Assembly (NCBI RefSeq): GCF_047501175.1
Contig: NZ_JBEQWH010000016.1
Location: 1-13,668, forward strand
Source: Methanoprimaticola sp047501175
GTDB lineage: Archaea; Thermoplasmatota; Thermoplasmata; Methanomassiliicoccales; Methanomethylophilaceae
DNA: 13,668 nucleotides
Reading direction: 5' to 3'
Shown: piece by piece, positions 13,037 through 13,668 of the stretch
Position numbering within the stretch: position 1 is the stretch's first letter
Layout of the letters: every line of letters begins with the position of its first letter
The notes under the pieces: model-generated
What the model saw: the letters and a program-made list of their open reading frames with translations, nothing else
What the model was told of the DNA's origin: nothing
Database searches by the model: none
Program-made: the position numbers and the translations under genes

Positions 13037-13345
13037 TTACTCAATGTCGATGCGGTCAACGCCGTTGTTTCCAAACCTGGTAACAAGCATGTAAGGTATG
13101 GTGTTGCCGAAGTAGAGCGAACCACTGTATATGCCCTTAGTTGTGAAACCCAGCGTACATTCCGAATGAGCGGTCACATCATCTACAAAAGATGTAAGGT
13201 ACGCGCCGTTGCTGGCACACATGATATCATCATGTACCTTATCGCGAAGCACGTATCCAGTCTCAAATACAACCTTAAACTTCCTAACGGTGTCGTCGCG
13301 TTCGAGTTCAACCATCTTATTAATCACTGCCTTTGCCATATTCAT
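13037..13345 (-). CDS. First early protein, 102 aa, unknown function
   Basis: I do not recognise this protein. It starts MNMAKAVINKMVELERDDTV, followed by strand-like segments (RKFKVVFETGYVLRD, SECTLGFTTKGIYSG, YFGNTIPYMLVTRFG) and an acidic end (GVDRIDIE), so it looks beta-rich and globular. AAGG lies 8 bases before ATG 13345; an in-frame ATG at 13339 is an alternative. It is the gene nearest the right end and so the first transcribed from the early promoters. It shares the raised GC content of the next gene. It has the same length as that gene (102 aa), but I see no convincing similarity between the two. Host takeover or DNA organisation are both possible roles. The stop is TAA. Confidence 0.65.
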   Translation of the reverse strand: MNMAKAVINKMVELERDDTVRKFKVVFETGYVLRDKVHDDIMCASNGAYLTSFVDDVTAHSECTLGFTTKGIYSGSLYFGNTIPYMLVTRFGNNGVDRIDIE

Positions 13346-13409
13346 AGTTCATACCTTCTTGGAGTATTTCTCTCCTAATACCATGTATGCATTATTAGTA
13401 TATAAAATG

Positions 13410-13420
13410 TAGGTTATCTA
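13410..13420. promoter_or_regulatory. Operator-like dyad TAGGTTATCTA, right-end copy
   Basis: It is identical to the left-end element at 75-85. It lies about 65 bases before the first early gene, with a TATACT-like -10 just downstream on the minus strand (TTTATATACT, near 13397-13406). It may repress or activate early transcription. Confidence 0.45.
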
Positions 13421-13575
13421 ATAACAATGATAACGTTATGATGTTATGTTGCATATTTGCATTGCTGTTTTGCATTGTTAAAATGCAAGTTTTGGATCTT
13501 TGAGCGATTTTGAGTTGCATATGTGTAATAGTAACATCGTTGTGTTATTGTTGCGCATTTGCATTGCGAATGTGC

Positions 13576-13596
13576 ATGTGTAGGTTACCTAATATA
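13576..13596 (-). promoter_or_regulatory. Early promoter 2 with operator dyad
   Basis: On the minus strand the -10-like TATATT (13596-13591) runs straight into the perfect dyad TAGGTAACCTA (13591-13581), which would cover the start site. The arrangement TATATATTAGGTAACCTACA is repeated exactly at the other early promoter. I see no good -35. A protein bound at the dyad should block initiation. Confidence 0.45.
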
Positions 13597-13613
13597 TAGT
13601 AGATATATGCGAT

Positions 13614-13655
13614 TTTTGTAGGTTACCTAATATATACTCGATTGGGGAAATGCAA
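13614..13655 (-). promoter_or_regulatory. Early promoter 1 with operator dyad
   Basis: On the minus strand TTGCAT (13655-13650) and TATATT (13634-13629) are separated by 15 bases, a short but usable sigma70 spacing. The dyad TAGGTAACCTA (13629-13619) follows at the expected start site. It would drive the whole leftward early block. Autoregulation by one of the encoded winged-helix proteins is a natural guess. Confidence 0.5.
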
Positions 13656-13668
13656 TCGATTGCGGGTT
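13656..13668. repeat. Right inverted terminal repeat (13 bp)
   Basis: TCGATTGCGGGTT is the exact reverse complement of bases 6-18. The complementary strand begins 5'-AACCCG, as expected for the terminal-protein-linked end. Beyond 13 bp the two ends diverge at once, although a 28-base diverged copy of this end lies inside the left end at 100-127. Confidence 0.8.

Larger units (their letters stand above)
13449..13655. repeat. Cluster of TTGCAT hexamers in the right-end leader
   Basis: TTGCAT or its complement occurs at 13449-13454, 13457-13462, 13470-13475, 13483-13488, 13515-13520, 13559-13564 and 13650-13655, with related GCATTGCG and TGTGCATG between them. The last copy could also be a -35. 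Repeated, regularly spaced sites near a protein-primed end suggest binding of a replication or nucleoid-like protein. The rest of 13346-13668 holds only the promoters, dyads and terminus listed separately. Confidence 0.4.

Noticed and set aside
12649..13412. Several plus-strand open frames at the right end
   Set aside because: They mirror the GC-rich minus-strand genes, lack ribosome sites and have low-complexity or odd composition. The minus-strand genes have good sites and orderly spacing.

Overview
The window looks like the complete, or nearly complete, linear genome of a very small phi29-type podovirus (about 13.7 kb) with protein-primed DNA replication. Four things support this: a 13-bp perfect inverted terminal repeat beginning 5'-AACCCG at both ends; a phi29-type family B DNA polymerase preceded by a likely terminal protein; a gp16-type packaging ATPase; and a phi29-order morphogenesis block of scaffold, capsid, tail knob, connector and lower collar. 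Most genes have clear Shine-Dalgarno sites and the DNA is AT-rich, which suggests a low-GC Gram-positive, Firmicutes-like host. That host guess is inference. No integrase, CRISPR array, IS element or tRNA was seen.

Layout. Bases 1-357 hold the left terminus, shared operator-like motifs, a probable late promoter, and a structured RNA (193-305) whose fold matches the three-way-junction packaging RNA (pRNA) of phi29. The plus-strand late block (358-6837) encodes scaffold, major capsid, a small membrane protein (holin candidate), tail knob, connector, an overprinted XhlA-like membrane protein, lower collar, and two fibre proteins that share an N-terminal anchor. The minus-strand block runs leftward from the right end (13345 down to 6864). 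It holds two GC-rich small early proteins, a possible SSB, the likely terminal protein, DNA polymerase, a tiny ORF, the packaging ATPase, two unknown proteins, three tandem winged-helix proteins and a SprT-like zinc metalloprotein. The two blocks converge near 6840-7310, where there is a terminator-like hairpin.

The most unusual observation is amber (TAG) recoding or readthrough. The polymerase is open from 11398 to 9719 except for one in-frame TAG at codon 84, between exonuclease motifs Exo II and Exo III. All catalytic motifs are intact on both sides and no frame change is needed. The middle winged-helix gene has the same property: reading through its TAG adds a typical winged-helix C-terminus. 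Every other gene called here ends in TAA or TGA. No suppressor tRNA is visible in the window. The genome may therefore be read with TAG as a sense codon (glutamine is my guess), or it may use programmed readthrough to gate its polymerase.

How it fits together (inference from phi29 biology). Early transcription from the right end makes DNA-binding proteins, terminal protein, polymerase and regulators. One or more winged-helix proteins may act on the TAGGTTAYCTA dyads found at both ends and switch on the left-end late promoter. The late transcript would begin with the pRNA and continue into the virion genes. The pRNA and the ATPase encoded on the opposite strand would form the packaging motor on the connector. 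No recognisable endolysin is present, although two holin-like membrane proteins are.
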